From a bacterium (GTDB lineage Bacteria > Patescibacteriota > Minisyncoccia > UBA6257 > GWB1-50-10), in the NCBI GenBank assembly GCA_021813265.1, contig JAKALF010000019.1, positions 1-12,931 of the forward strand: a DNA stretch of 12,931 nucleotides, given 5' to 3'. Position 1 is the stretch's first letter. Each line of letters begins with the position of its first letter. Below are positions 1 through 7,439 of this stretch, one piece after another. Made by a program: the position numbers and the translations under genes. The notes under the pieces are model-generated. The model made no database searches and was not told the DNA's origin. It saw nothing but the letters and a program-made list of their open reading frames with translations.

Positions 1-196
1 CGAAGAATTCAAACATATTCAATTCGTGAAAGGAGGACTAACGGGACTTTCGCAAGTAAGCGGAGCATCGGGTCTTCCTTTCACAAAAGAACTCGAGCTT
101 GATAGGAAATACTTAGAAAATCAATCATTATGGCTCGACATAACCATTCTCGTAAAGACCGTAAAGCTTTTCTTTTTTGATCATACGGGGGTATAA
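1..196 (+). CDS. Sugar-1-phosphate transferase (bacterial sugar transferase family), C-terminal fragment
   Basis: This is the last 64 residues of a gene that begins outside the window; the frame starts at base 2 and stops with TAA at 194-196. The residues GLTGLSQVSG, then KELELDRKYLEN and SLWLDITILVKTVKLFF, match the conserved tail of the bacterial sugar transferase family (WcaJ/RfbP/WbaP type). Family members transfer a sugar-1-phosphate from a nucleotide sugar to a polyprenyl-phosphate carrier at the inner membrane and so start surface glycan synthesis. The usual family signature is PGxTGLxQVSGR; here the proline is Gly and the terminal Arg is Ala (VSGASG), so the motif is slightly divergent. 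The glycosyltransferases downstream fit the same pathway. The substrate sugar cannot be read from this fragment. Confidence 0.85.
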   Translation, partial: EEFKHIQFVKGGLTGLSQVSGASGLPFTKELELDRKYLENQSLWLDITILVKTVKLFFFDHTGV

Positions 197-197
197 T
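192..197 (+). promoter_or_regulatory. Consensus -10 element for the 54-residue membrane protein gene
   Basis: A perfect TATAAT lies over the stop codon of the upstream sugar transferase gene. No good -35 is visible at 17-18 bp upstream (only a T-rich stretch). Transcription would start near 204, giving a leader of about 40 bases before the ATG at 246. The terminator at 420-443 would make this a monocistronic unit. Confidence 0.4.
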
Positions 198-232
198 AAA
201 AGCCTTGTTCTTTTCAATAAATTAAACAAAAA

Positions 233-240
233 AGGAGAGG
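233..240 (+). promoter_or_regulatory. Strong Shine-Dalgarno deciding the start at 246
   Basis: AGGAGAGG is followed by five A residues and then the ATG. It is notable because almost every other start in the window lacks such a site. Confidence 0.7.
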
Positions 241-245
241 AAAAA

Positions 246-410
246 ATGAATATAGAAAGAAAAAAACTTCCCACTCCTGTTATTATCCTCCTCTGTGTTA
301 TTTCGTTTATTTTTATTATCATTTTCTTTGAAGGAAGTATGGAGGGTTTTTTAAGCGCCACGGGTGTTAGCGGATCTCTGCCCCTCTTCCTTAAGATGTT
401 TTCAGCGTGA
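246..410 (+). CDS. Small single-pass membrane protein, unknown function (54 aa)
   Basis: I do not recognise this protein. The ATG at 246 is chosen because the clearest Shine-Dalgarno in the window, AGGAGAGG at 233-240, sits 5 bases upstream; the frame could extend upstream but would bypass this site. Residues 1-10 are polar and basic (ERKK), residues about 11-28 form one very hydrophobic helix (PVIILLCVISFIFIIIFF), and a C-terminal tail of about 25 residues with Gly and Ser follows. The charge pattern suggests the short basic N-terminus faces the cytoplasm. The gene stands alone between a -10 at 192 and an intrinsic terminator at 420. It sits between surface-glycan genes, so an envelope role is possible but only inferred. 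The ribosome binding site and unit structure make a real gene likely despite the size. Confidence 0.65.
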   Translation: MNIERKKLPTPVIILLCVISFIFIIIFFEGSMEGFLSATGVSGSLPLFLKMFSA

Positions 411-419
411 GAAGAGTGT

Positions 420-443
420 AACCCGAGATATCTCGGGTTTTTT
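420..443 (+). terminator. Rho-independent terminator
   Basis: An 8-bp perfect stem, AACCCGAG with CTCGGGTT, closes a four-base ATAT loop at 428-431 and runs straight into TTTT (six Ts in all at 438-443). It lies 9 bases after the stop of the 54-residue gene and ends that transcript, separating it from the glycosyltransferase unit. Confidence 0.9.
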
Positions 444-444
444 A

Positions 445-474
445 TTGTCTCAGAGGTTACATTAGTTGTACAAT
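445..474 (+). promoter_or_regulatory. Promoter for the glycosyltransferase/DUF4012 operon
   Basis: TTGTCT (445-450), an 18-bp spacer, and TACAAT (469-474). The predicted start point is near 481, only a few bases before the ATG at 484, which implies a leaderless or almost leaderless message. It follows directly on the terminator at 420-443. Confidence 0.5.
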
Positions 475-483
475 AAAGTAATC

Positions 484-1602
484 ATGAATCCCGCCAAGCC
501 GTTAAAAGTCGCTATTCTCCACGATTATTTAAACCAATTTGGCGGAGCGGAAAGAGTATTGCAAGCCCTTCTTGAGATTTTTCCTAAGGCTCACATCTAT
601 ACCCTTATCTATGACAAGAAAAAAACATTTGGCATATTTAACGACAATGTCAAAAAGACAAGTTTTTTGAATAATCGTCTTGTACAGAAAAGACACAGGA
701 TATTTATCCCTTTTATGCCTCTCGCGGCATATTTTCTGAGGTCGGATGAAACGTATGATCTTGTTATTTCTTCAAGCGCCGGATATGGGAAAGGCATTCA
801 TGTTTCCGCTCCGTATCATATAAGTTATTGCCACACTCCGCTCCGGTACGCTTGGGAAATCGATTATCTTAAAGACCTTCCATTTTCTCCATGGCCCTTG
901 AAGGAGGTTATTGTTCGTCCCATAGCGAAGGCTTTGCGCGCGTGGGATAAAAGAAGCTCTCGGAACGTGAACGTTTTTTTCGCGAATTCGCGCTATATTA
1001 AAAACAAGATACGATCATATTACGGAAGAGATTCCGAAGTGATATATCCCCCCGTCGATCATGACGTTTTCTATCCCGAAAGAAACAGAGAGAAAAAAGA
1101 ATCTTACTATATCATGGCGGGCCGTCTTCTCTACTACAAACGTTTTGATTTGGGCATTCACGCCTTTAACAAGATGAAGAAGAAATTGAAGATTGTGGGA
1201 AGAGGACCCGAGCTTCAAAAACTCAAACGAATCGCGAATTCTCCACATATTGAATTTATCGAAGTCGCCGATGACGATACGTTACGATCGTTATACAGCG
1301 ACGCGGAAGCGTTTATTTTCCCTCAAATAGAAGACTTCGGTCTTGTTGCCGCCGAGGCGGAGAGTTGCGGGACTCCCGTACTCGCGTTCAATCTTGGAGG
1401 AGGATCAGAGATTGTGACACATAAGAAAACGGGACTGCTTTTTAATGAGCAAACTCCGGAGGCGATCATAGATGTTGTAAAAGAGGCGGAACGGATACAT
1501 TGGGACCGAGGGTATATCGCGAAGCGGGCCCGCGCGTTCTCTAAAGAGGAATTTAAAAGACGCATGAGAATGAACATTCAAAAACTCGGATTTTTGATAT
1601 GA
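484..1602 (+). CDS. GT4-type (GT-B fold) glycosyltransferase
   Basis: A 372-residue retaining glycosyltransferase of the GT4/Glycos_transf_1 type, expected to move a sugar from a nucleotide-sugar donor to a lipid-linked glycan on the cytoplasmic face of the membrane. The N-terminal half carries HDYLNQFGGAERV (13-25) with the Gly-Gly donor loop at 20-21. The C-terminal half carries AGRLLYYKRFD and the EX7E donor-binding motif E283-E291 (EDFGLVAAE), followed by CGTPVLAF. The length is normal for the family. The ATG at 484 is preferred to an upstream in-frame TTG at 466, because the TTG overlaps the predicted -10 and the family pattern begins just after residue 8. No Shine-Dalgarno is seen. It is the first gene of a run of three with ATGA overlaps. 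Donor and acceptor sugars are unknown. Confidence 0.9.
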   Translation: MNPAKPLKVAILHDYLNQFGGAERVLQALLEIFPKAHIYTLIYDKKKTFGIFNDNVKKTSFLNNRLVQKRHRIFIPFMPLAAYFLRSDETYDLVISSSAGYGKGIHVSAPYHISYCHTPLRYAWEIDYLKDLPFSPWPLKEVIVRPIAKALRAWDKRSSRNVNVFFANSRYIKNKIRSYYGRDSEVIYPPVDHDVFYPERNREKKESYYIMAGRLLYYKRFDLGIHAFNKMKKKLKIVGRGPELQKLKRIANSPHIEFIEVADDDTLRSLYSDAEAFIFPQIEDFGLVAAEAESCGTPVLAFNLGGGSEIVTHKKTGLLFNEQTPEAIIDVVKEAERIHWDRGYIAKRARAFSKEEFKRRMRMNIQKLGFLI

Positions 1603-2738
1603 AAATATTTTTTGATGCTCGCGCTTTGACCAATAAAAGAACATCGGGGATTGATGAATATATTCGCCTTCTTGCGGAAGAACTTCTTATTATCGATACG
1701 GAAAACGAATATATCTTTTTCACTAATGGATTTAAGAGATCCGCTTTCCCGGAGCATTTTAAACAAAGAGAGAATGTCAGGCATGTTTCTTGGAGGATAC
1801 CTAATAAATGTTTTGATTTTTTCTCCATGCTTTTTCATGAACCTAAAACGAAAAGAATATGCCCTTCTTGTATTGTTTTTAGCCCCCATTTCAATCTTCT
1901 TAATGTTTCTAAAGGAACAAAACGCATCATGGTTTTTCATGATCTTTCACCCATACATTTTCCCGAATTGTATCCCTTAAGAAAACAATTCTGGCATTGG
2001 CAGCAAAGGATACGGAAACAGGCAAAAGAAGCCGGTCAATGCATAGCGGTATCTACCTTTACCGCCCAAGATATTAAAAGAACATTTCTATTGCCGGATC
2101 ACGCGGTCAAAACCATATATTCAGGTATAAATCCCTATTATATCAAACTTCCCAAGGAAGATGTTTCTATCTTTAGGAAAGATCATAATCTTCAGAATCC
2201 CTTCCTTTTATTTGTCGGAGTATTGGAACCCAGGAAGAATATAGGGAGCGTCATAGCCTCATTTAACGCGTTAAAAGAACGCGCTATGTTTTCTGACTTA
2301 AAACTTGTTATCGCGGGGAAAAATGGCTGGCTCTGTGATACAATTTTTAAGGAGGCAAACCATTCAAGATGGAAGGATGATATTATTTTTTGGGGAGAAA
2401 CATCATTTGAAACATTGCGTTTTCTCTATAACGCGTGCGAGGTTTTTGTATACCCCTCCTTTTTTGAAGGATTTGGCTTTCCTCCGCTTGAGGCCCAGCG
2501 TTCTGGAGCGCCCGTCATTGTTTCAAACCGGTCTTCCTTTCCCGAGATTGTTGGGGAATCAGGAATACTCGTGGATCCATGGAGTATTGATGAACAGGTT
2601 TCAGCTCTTGATCTTCTTCTTTCCCATCAATCTATTCGTGAAGAATATATTAAACGGGGATATGAAAACGCGAAACGTTTTTCTTGGACAAAAACAGCAA
2701 AAGAAGTGTTAGATACTTTCAAATCATTAGACGCATGA
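1599..2738 (+). CDS. GT4-type glycosyltransferase, second of pair
   Basis: A 379-residue GT-B glycosyltransferase starting inside the stop of the previous gene (ATGA at 1599-1602). Visible family marks are the N-terminal MKIFFDARAL with the SGIDEYIRLL segment, VFHDLSPIHFPELYP in the middle, FVGVLEPRKNI with the donor-contact R212-K213, and the EX7E motif E290-E298 (EGFGFPPLE) followed by RSGAPVIVSN. The FHDL and EPRKN wording resembles mannosyl- or rhamnosyl-type GT4 enzymes, but the sugar cannot be assigned from sequence alone. There is no Shine-Dalgarno before the ATG, so translation probably depends on termination-reinitiation from the upstream gene. It probably works with its neighbour to extend the glycan begun by the sugar transferase at the window edge. 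Confidence 0.9.
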   Translation: MKIFFDARALTNKRTSGIDEYIRLLAEELLIIDTENEYIFFTNGFKRSAFPEHFKQRENVRHVSWRIPNKCFDFFSMLFHEPKTKRICPSCIVFSPHFNLLNVSKGTKRIMVFHDLSPIHFPELYPLRKQFWHWQQRIRKQAKEAGQCIAVSTFTAQDIKRTFLLPDHAVKTIYSGINPYYIKLPKEDVSIFRKDHNLQNPFLLFVGVLEPRKNIGSVIASFNALKERAMFSDLKLVIAGKNGWLCDTIFKEANHSRWKDDIIFWGETSFETLRFLYNACEVFVYPSFFEGFGFPPLEAQRSGAPVIVSNRSSFPEIVGESGILVDPWSIDEQVSALDLLLSHQSIREEYIKRGYENAKRFSWTKTAKEVLDTFKSLDA

Positions 2739-4819
2739 AAAAAGTTCCGAATAAAAATATCGATCCGGTGCTTGTTGATATCAAACGCCCTGATTTCAAT
2801 TATGAAAAATCCATGCATGGAGATCGTCTGGATCTTTCCCGTGTTCCCCAAGTTCCGAAAGAGCGCGTTCAAAGAACAACTAAAAAGATCGTATTAGGTT
2901 TTTCTTTAACCCTTATAGTCATCTTGATTATTTTCGCGGGAAATAGTTTTATCCAAGCAAAAGAGGCGATACGAGACACGGGATCCGCCATTACGGGGAA
3001 TTTTAAGGAATCTATAAACGCCCTTAGAAATTTTGAACCCGAAAGAGCGGCCTCGTATCTTAAAAAAAATACGGATGAGATAGGAACGCTTAATACGTTT
3101 CTTAATCGCGGTTCAAGTCAGACCATACTTGGAATCTTGGGAGGCATCATCCCAGCCTTTAAAGGAGTGGGAAATCTTTTGGGGGGAGTAGCCAATTTAA
3201 ATATGTATTTTATAAAACTTTCCGAAAGATTGGATGATCTTGAAAGAAACGGGTTTTCCTATTTTCAGCATGATGGAAAAGCATTTATATCCAGCCTTCA
3301 GAATACTCGCGACCTCATACAAGACATTTTAAAGGAAAGTCGGTCCGTTAAAAACGCGACGGCCGATTTAAAAAATCTTTCATCGGTTTTTAGCAATCTC
3401 GATAAGAACCTGGGGAATCAATATTTGCAACACAGCGCTGATTTGTATCAATTGCAAGGATTTTTAGATAACATCCTTACTCTTCTTAATTCCGATGAAA
3501 AGCGTCATATCGCCATTATATTTCAGAATCCGGCCGAGATCCGTCCTGGAGGCGGATTTATCGGTAGCTACGCGGATTTAACCCTTGATCATGGGAAAAT
3601 GGATTCTCTTGACGTACGGGATATTTATGATCCCGATGGGTGGGTTTCGGAAAAAGTTATTCCCCCTCTTCCTCTTCAGAGAACCACGCGTGATTGGGCC
3701 GCGCGTGACGCGAATTGGTTTTTTGATTTTCCTACCTCGGCGAAAACCGTCGCGCATTTTTTGGAGTCATCCCAATTTTATAAAGACAGACGAACCGTTT
3801 TTGACGGAGTAATCGCCGTGAATATCAATGTTTTAAAAACCTTTCTTGAAGTGACGGGACCAGTCAATCTTCCCGAATACAACAAAACCATTACCGCGCA
3901 GAATTTCTTGGAAGAAATTCAACGAGAAGTAGAAGCGGGAAAAGACAAAAAAGCGGGGGAGCCTAAACGTATATTGAAAGTTTTAACCCCTATTATACTT
4001 GATCGTTTGGGAGTTTTAGATAATACAAATAGGAAAAATCTTATGACAACGCTCCAGGAGCATTTGGTGAAAAAAGATATCATGTTCTACGCGAAAGACA
4101 GCAAGATAGAGAGTTTTTTGCAGTACGCGAATGTCGGAGGAAATATATACAACCTTCCCAATAATTTCTGGGGTTCGTATGTTGCCGTGGTGAATGCTAA
4201 TATTGCCGGAGGAAAAAGTGACGCCTACATGCAAGAAGACGTAAACGTGAAAATAGACATAGGAACCAATGGGAGTTCTCTTACGGATCTCACTATCGTA
4301 AGGACGCATACGGGAAATGAAGAAAAGGATCCGTGGTGGAGGGCTACTAATCAAGACTATATTCAAGTGTATGCAAATCCCGCGAGCGCCCTCATTAGCA
4401 TTAAAGGAAATCATTGGCGGAATTCATCGAGCGGATTTGATTACAAGGGAAATCATTATGAAGAAAATCCTGATCTAAAAAAACAGGAAGATTCAGCCAT
4501 ATTTTTGAATGGATATAATACGTGGGTGTTGGGAGATAAGGATAAAAAGGTTTTCGCGACATGGTTTACCGTAAAGGCGGGGGAATCTAAAACTCTTGCG
4601 TTACGATATGAGACGTCCTATGCTAACCCCGATATCGTGGCTCCCGGGAGTATTTACACCTTTGTGTTTGAAAAACAATCCGGAGTCGAGAATTCCCTTA
4701 CGGCAACGATTTCCGCTCCTTTGGGATATAAGTGGGTTGAAAATGGGAGCGCGGTCTATGTATATAGGAATAATAGTCCCGACGGACGCGCGCAGATTAA
4801 TCTTACTCTCGCGAAATAG
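2735..4819 (+). CDS. DUF4012 membrane-anchored protein
   Basis: A 694-residue protein that overlaps the previous stop by ATGA (2735-2738). An in-frame TTG 51 bases upstream is rejected as inside the preceding gene. Residues 1-50 are a polar, cytoplasmic-looking stretch. One transmembrane helix lies at about 52-70 (IVLGFSLTLIVILIIFAG), and a large domain, probably extracytoplasmic, follows. The first part (about 75-245) is helical and coiled-coil-like. DUF4012 family marks are NPAEIRPGGGFIGSY (265-279), RDANWFFDFP (324-333), DGVIAV (357-362) and the later VTGPVNLPEYN. The C-terminal part, with many beta-strand-like repeats, may be a separate sandwich domain. The biochemical role of DUF4012 is not established. 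Its coupling to two glycosyltransferases here points to surface-polymer assembly or attachment, which is an inference. Length and domain order look complete. Confidence 0.85.
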   Translation: MKKVPNKNIDPVLVDIKRPDFNYEKSMHGDRLDLSRVPQVPKERVQRTTKKIVLGFSLTLIVILIIFAGNSFIQAKEAIRDTGSAITGNFKESINALRNFEPERAASYLKKNTDEIGTLNTFLNRGSSQTILGILGGIIPAFKGVGNLLGGVANLNMYFIKLSERLDDLERNGFSYFQHDGKAFISSLQNTRDLIQDILKESRSVKNATADLKNLSSVFSNLDKNLGNQYLQHSADLYQLQGFLDNILTLLNSDEKRHIAIIFQNPAEIRPGGGFIGSYADLTLDHGKMDSLDVRDIYDPDGWVSEKVIPPLPLQRTTRDWAARDANWFFDFPTSAKTVAHFLESSQFYKDRRTVFDGVIAVNINVLKTFLEVTGPVNLPEYNKTITAQNFLEEIQREVEAGKDKKAGEPKRILKVLTPIILDRLGVLDNTNRKNLMTTLQEHLVKKDIMFYAKDSKIESFLQYANVGGNIYNLPNNFWGSYVAVVNANIAGGKSDAYMQEDVNVKIDIGTNGSSLTDLTIVRTHTGNEEKDPWWRATNQDYIQVYANPASALISIKGNHWRNSSSGFDYKGNHYEENPDLKKQEDSAIFLNGYNTWVLGDKDKKVFATWFTVKAGESKTLALRYETSYANPDIVAPGSIYTFVFEKQSGVENSLTATISAPLGYKWVENGSAVYVYRNNSPDGRAQINLTLAK

Positions 4820-4837
4820 CTCGTACTCGGATTACCT

Positions 4838-6664
4838 ATGAATAAAGAAAAGGCTATACGAAATTTTTGCATTATCGCTCATATTGATCATGGAAAGTCT
4901 ACCCTAGCCGATAGACTTCTTGAAATTACGGGAACGGTTGACAAGAGGAAAATGAAGGAGCAGTTTCTTGATCAGCTTGAACTTGAACGCGAAAGGGGAA
5001 TCACGATTAAAATGGCTCCCGTACGAATGCGATATCAGTCATATATATTAAACCTTATCGACACTCCTGGCCATTCCGATTTTTCATATGAAGTTTCTCG
5101 GGCTCTTGAAGCTGTTGAGGGGGCCATTCTTCTGGTTGACGTAACGCAAGGCATACAAGCTCAAACACTCGCGAATTTTCATCTCGCGAAGAATGCCGGC
5201 CTTACCATCATCGGGGCGTTGAATAAAGTGGATCTTTTTAGAGACGAAAAGGGAGAGATCAATAGACACGACGAAAGGATAGTGTCGTCTTTAAGAGAAC
5301 TTTCGCGGTTATTAGAAGTCAATGAAGGAGAGATACATTTTGTTTCAGGGAAAACCGGATATGGATCTCTTGAGCTTTTAGACGCCGTGATAAAAAAGAT
5401 TCCCGGTCCGAAGAAGAAATTATCTCAGGAAAAGGATATTTCACGGGCTCTCATCTTTGATTCTTTCTACGATGATCATAAAGGAGTTATAGCTTCGGTA
5501 CGGGTATTTGAAGGGGAGATAACCTCAAAAGATTCTATCAGTCTTCTCGCGACCCACATGAAATCAAAGGTCAAGGAAATAGGGTTTTTTACTCCTAATT
5601 TAACGCCCCTTTCTCAGGGAAATCTCGAAGAGGGGAGTATCGGATATGTCGCAACGGGGATACGGGATCCAGAAAGAGTAACGATAGGGGATACTCTCGC
5701 GCAGAGCGGATCTTTATCTCAAAAATACGCGATAGAGCCTCTTCCCGGATATAAAGAACCGAATCCTGTTGTTTTTGTTTCCTTTTATCCTGAAAATAAC
5801 GATGACTTCGAGCTTTTAGAGAAAGGTCTCCAGAAACTCCGTCTCAATGATTCTTCGCTTTTCATAGAGCCGGATCAGAATGAAGTTTTAGGAAGAGGAT
5901 TTAAGGTCGGATTTCTAGGAAGGCTTCATTTTGAGATTACTTCGGAACGTTTAAAGCGTGAGTTTAAATCTGAAACCGTAAATACCTTTCCCTCCGTGTT
6001 GTATAAGGTAAGAGTCGGGAAAGAATGGGTAATGATCGTGAAACCCGAAGAGCTTCCCGAACACTATGATGAGATTTGGGAGCCTATAATATCTATAGAT
6101 ATTCTTTTACCCCAAGAAAATCTTTCCCAAATGTTAGCGTTACAGCAAAAATTCAGACTTTCCCATATCCTTACCGAAACTCTGGAGGGTCGTATAAAAC
6201 TTTCGGGAGTAATGCCGCTTTCCGAACTTATCAGTGATTTTGATGATCAATTGAAATCAGAAACGCGAGGGCTCGCGTCATTCAGCTATGAAATGAAAGG
6301 ATATGAACGCGCGGACGTCGTTCGTGTCGATATTATGGTCGCTCATAGCGTCATTCCGGGTCTTTCCCGTTTTATACCTAACCGTACGCTTGAACGCGAG
6401 GCGCGCATCATGGTTGGACGTCTCAAAGAACTTCTTCCACGTCAGCAATTCGCTCAGGCCATACAAGCAAGTGTTGGAACGAAGATTATAGCCCGAGAAG
6501 ACGTGCCCGCTCTTAAAAAAGACGTTACCGGGTACCTTTATGGAGGTGACAGGACAAGAAAGATGAAATTATGGAAAAAGCAAAAAGCGGGAAAAAAACG
6601 TCTCGGGGAACGCGCGGACGTGCAGCTTTCCGCCGAGACCTTTAAAGAACTTCTCAAGCGATAG
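4838..6664 (+). CDS. lepA: Elongation factor 4 (LepA), ribosome back-translocating GTPase
   Basis: A 608-residue translational GTPase of normal LepA length. EF4 binds ribosomes, can reverse translocation, and has been implicated in 30S assembly. The G motifs are G1 AHIDHGKS (14-21), the switch II DTPGH (75-79) with the catalytic His79, NKVD (129-132) and SGKTG (170-174; the usual form is SAKTG). After the GTPase come the beta-barrel, the EF-G-like domains (IEPDQNEVLGRGFKVGFLGRLHFE is the family stretch near residues 346-369) and the LepA-specific C-terminus with GYLYGGDRTRKMKLWKKQK. It ends in TAG. There is no obvious Shine-Dalgarno or convincing promoter in the 18-base gap after the DUF4012 gene, so it may be read from the upstream operon. 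It is an ordinary housekeeping gene with no missing key residue. Confidence 0.97.
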   Translation: MNKEKAIRNFCIIAHIDHGKSTLADRLLEITGTVDKRKMKEQFLDQLELERERGITIKMAPVRMRYQSYILNLIDTPGHSDFSYEVSRALEAVEGAILLVDVTQGIQAQTLANFHLAKNAGLTIIGALNKVDLFRDEKGEINRHDERIVSSLRELSRLLEVNEGEIHFVSGKTGYGSLELLDAVIKKIPGPKKKLSQEKDISRALIFDSFYDDHKGVIASVRVFEGEITSKDSISLLATHMKSKVKEIGFFTPNLTPLSQGNLEEGSIGYVATGIRDPERVTIGDTLAQSGSLSQKYAIEPLPGYKEPNPVVFVSFYPENNDDFELLEKGLQKLRLNDSSLFIEPDQNEVLGRGFKVGFLGRLHFEITSERLKREFKSETVNTFPSVLYKVRVGKEWVMIVKPEELPEHYDEIWEPIISIDILLPQENLSQMLALQQKFRLSHILTETLEGRIKLSGVMPLSELISDFDDQLKSETRGLASFSYEMKGYERADVVRVDIMVAHSVIPGLSRFIPNRTLEREARIMVGRLKELLPRQQFAQAIQASVGTKIIAREDVPALKKDVTGYLYGGDRTRKMKLWKKQKAGKKRLGERADVQLSAETFKELLKR

Positions 6665-6680
6665 TGGAGCGTGATATACT
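6651..6680 (+). promoter_or_regulatory. Promoter for the small membrane protein / ftsB-like pair
   Basis: TTCTCA (6651-6656), an 18-bp spacer, and TATACT (6675-6680) lie across the end of lepA. The predicted start of transcription falls at 6687-6688, the A of the ATG, so the message would be leaderless. Confidence 0.4.
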
Positions 6681-6687
6681 GATACTC

Positions 6688-6927
6688 ATGACGCCCGAGA
6701 CAAAAAAACACTTAGCCGTTTTTTTAGTGGCAATATCCTTTATTCTTTTACAGGTTATTGTCGAAGTCGCTTTTTTTTATGTCCTAGCCGTATCTTCTCA
6801 AGAAATTACGACCTTTGTTGTGGAAAACAAAGCCCTGTTTGTTTTTATCCATCTCCTTATCACTCTTATTCTTATTGTTATTTCGAGACCCTTCGCTCGC
6901 AGGTTTTATAGGCCTAACACGTTATGA
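6688..6927 (+). CDS. Two-helix membrane protein, unknown function (79 aa)
   Basis: I do not recognise a named family. A basic and acidic start (residues 1-8) is followed by hydrophobic segments at about 9-35 and 48-67, and the protein ends with a basic tail (RPFARRFYRP). The charge pattern suggests both ends face the cytoplasm. The ATG at 6688 is chosen because a -10-like TATACT ends 7 bases upstream. A GTG at 6664 that overlaps the lepA stop is also possible and would add eight residues. The 3' end overlaps the next ATG by four bases (ATGA), so it is coupled to the FtsB/DivIC-like gene and may share an envelope or division role. That link is positional only. Confidence 0.7.
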   Translation: MTPETKKHLAVFLVAISFILLQVIVEVAFFYVLAVSSQEITTFVVENKALFVFIHLLITLILIVISRPFARRFYRPNTL

Positions 6928-7223
6928 AAATATGGAGACTGGTTATTATTCTCGTCGTGGTTGGATTCCTCTCGTTTGGCATCTATTCTCTTTATAACGA
7001 TACAAAAATCTATATGTCCGAGGAGTCTGAGTTGCAAAAAAAAACGGATGAACTGAAGAAAGAACAAGAGACATTAAAAGAGAAAATAGATTACTATGCC
7101 CATCAGGAAAATCTTCTCAAAGAGGCTCGTACGCAGTTCAATTTGAAAAAACCGGAAGAAAATCTCATAATTATTGTCCCATCTTTACATGAAACTTCTA
7201 CAGCGAGTTCAACGGGGGAATAA
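6924..7223 (+). CDS. FtsB/DivIC-like septum formation initiator
   Basis: A 99-residue bitopic protein with the layout of the FtsB/DivIC family: a short cytoplasmic N-terminus, a membrane helix at about 5-24 (RLVIILVVVGFLSFGIYSLY), a heptad-like coiled coil at about 30-65 (ELQKKTDELKKEQETLKEKI), then the family-typical tail EARTQFNLKKPEENLIIIVP, which parallels AREKxxxxxPGExVxxV in relatives. FtsB/DivIC partners FtsL and FtsQ/DivIB to activate septal wall synthesis. The start is fixed by an ATGA overlap with the upstream gene. There is no Shine-Dalgarno. The C-terminal 10 residues are Ser/Thr-rich and look disordered. The stop codon ends two bases before tRNA-Gly. Confidence 0.8.
   Translation: MKIWRLVIILVVVGFLSFGIYSLYNDTKIYMSEESELQKKTDELKKEQETLKEKIDYYAHQENLLKEARTQFNLKKPEENLIIIVPSLHETSTASSTGE
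7143..7171 (+). promoter_or_regulatory. Candidate promoter for tRNA-Gly, inside the ftsB-like gene
   Basis: TTGAAA (7143-7148), a 17-bp spacer, and CATAAT (7166-7171); each hexamer is one base from consensus. The predicted start near 7178 would give a 5' leader of about 48 bases before the tRNA, to be removed by RNase P. The tRNA could equally be processed from the ftsB-like transcript. Confidence 0.4.
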
Positions 7224-7225
7224 AG

Positions 7226-7299
7226 GCGGAATTAGTTTAGTGGTAGGACGCGACCTTCCCAAGGTTGAGGCACGGGTTCGATTCCCGTATTCCGCACCA
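7226..7299 (+). tRNA. tRNA-Gly, anticodon CCC
   Basis: A 74-base cloverleaf with encoded CCA. The acceptor stem pairs GCGGAAT with ATTCCGC. The D arm is GTTT/GGAC (with G-T pairs) around AGTGGTA. The anticodon stem CGACC/GGTTG holds the loop TTCCCAA, with anticodon CCC that reads GGG. The T arm is ACGGG/CCCGT around TTCGATT. The discriminator is A, then CCA. It begins two bases after the TAA of the preceding division gene. No clear terminator follows it. Confidence 0.95.
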
Positions 7300-7334
7300 A
7301 AAGGTGAGTGTTGATGAATTAATCGGGTGAAACT

Positions 7335-7439
7335 ATGGAGAAACCACTAAAATTTATCAGAGGTCCAAAATTGACGCTTGTTGCTTCTTGGGATGAGAAA
7401 GATGTTTGGGTGGAAAAATGTCTATTTTGGGGTATGTAA
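7335..7439 (+). CDS. Short open frame of uncertain status (34 aa)
   Basis: An ATG at 7335 with a weak GGTGA about five bases upstream opens a 34-residue frame rich in Lys, Trp, Asp and Glu (it includes LVASWDEKDVWVEKC). I recognise no family. It ends at 7439 inside the N-terminal extension of the dehydrogenase frame. The other frame then reads GYVKYWDDESEEFIFKW, which has the same composition. The two could be halves of one short gene broken by a one-base slip in the TTTTGGGG run at 7425-7432, or a leader peptide, or chance. Nothing decides between these. Confidence 0.3.
   Translation: MEKPLKFIRGPKLTLVASWDEKDVWVEKCLFWGM

Noticed and set aside
1578..1980. Open frames of 109 and 120 residues on both strands across the glycosyltransferase junction
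   Set aside because: They are shadows of the two glycosyltransferase genes, which carry clear family motifs; the shadows have no start signals or recognisable domains.
2684..2734. TTG start adding 17 residues to the DUF4012 protein
   Set aside because: It lies inside the preceding gene, while an ATGA overlap start is available at 2735 and matches the neighbouring gene junction.
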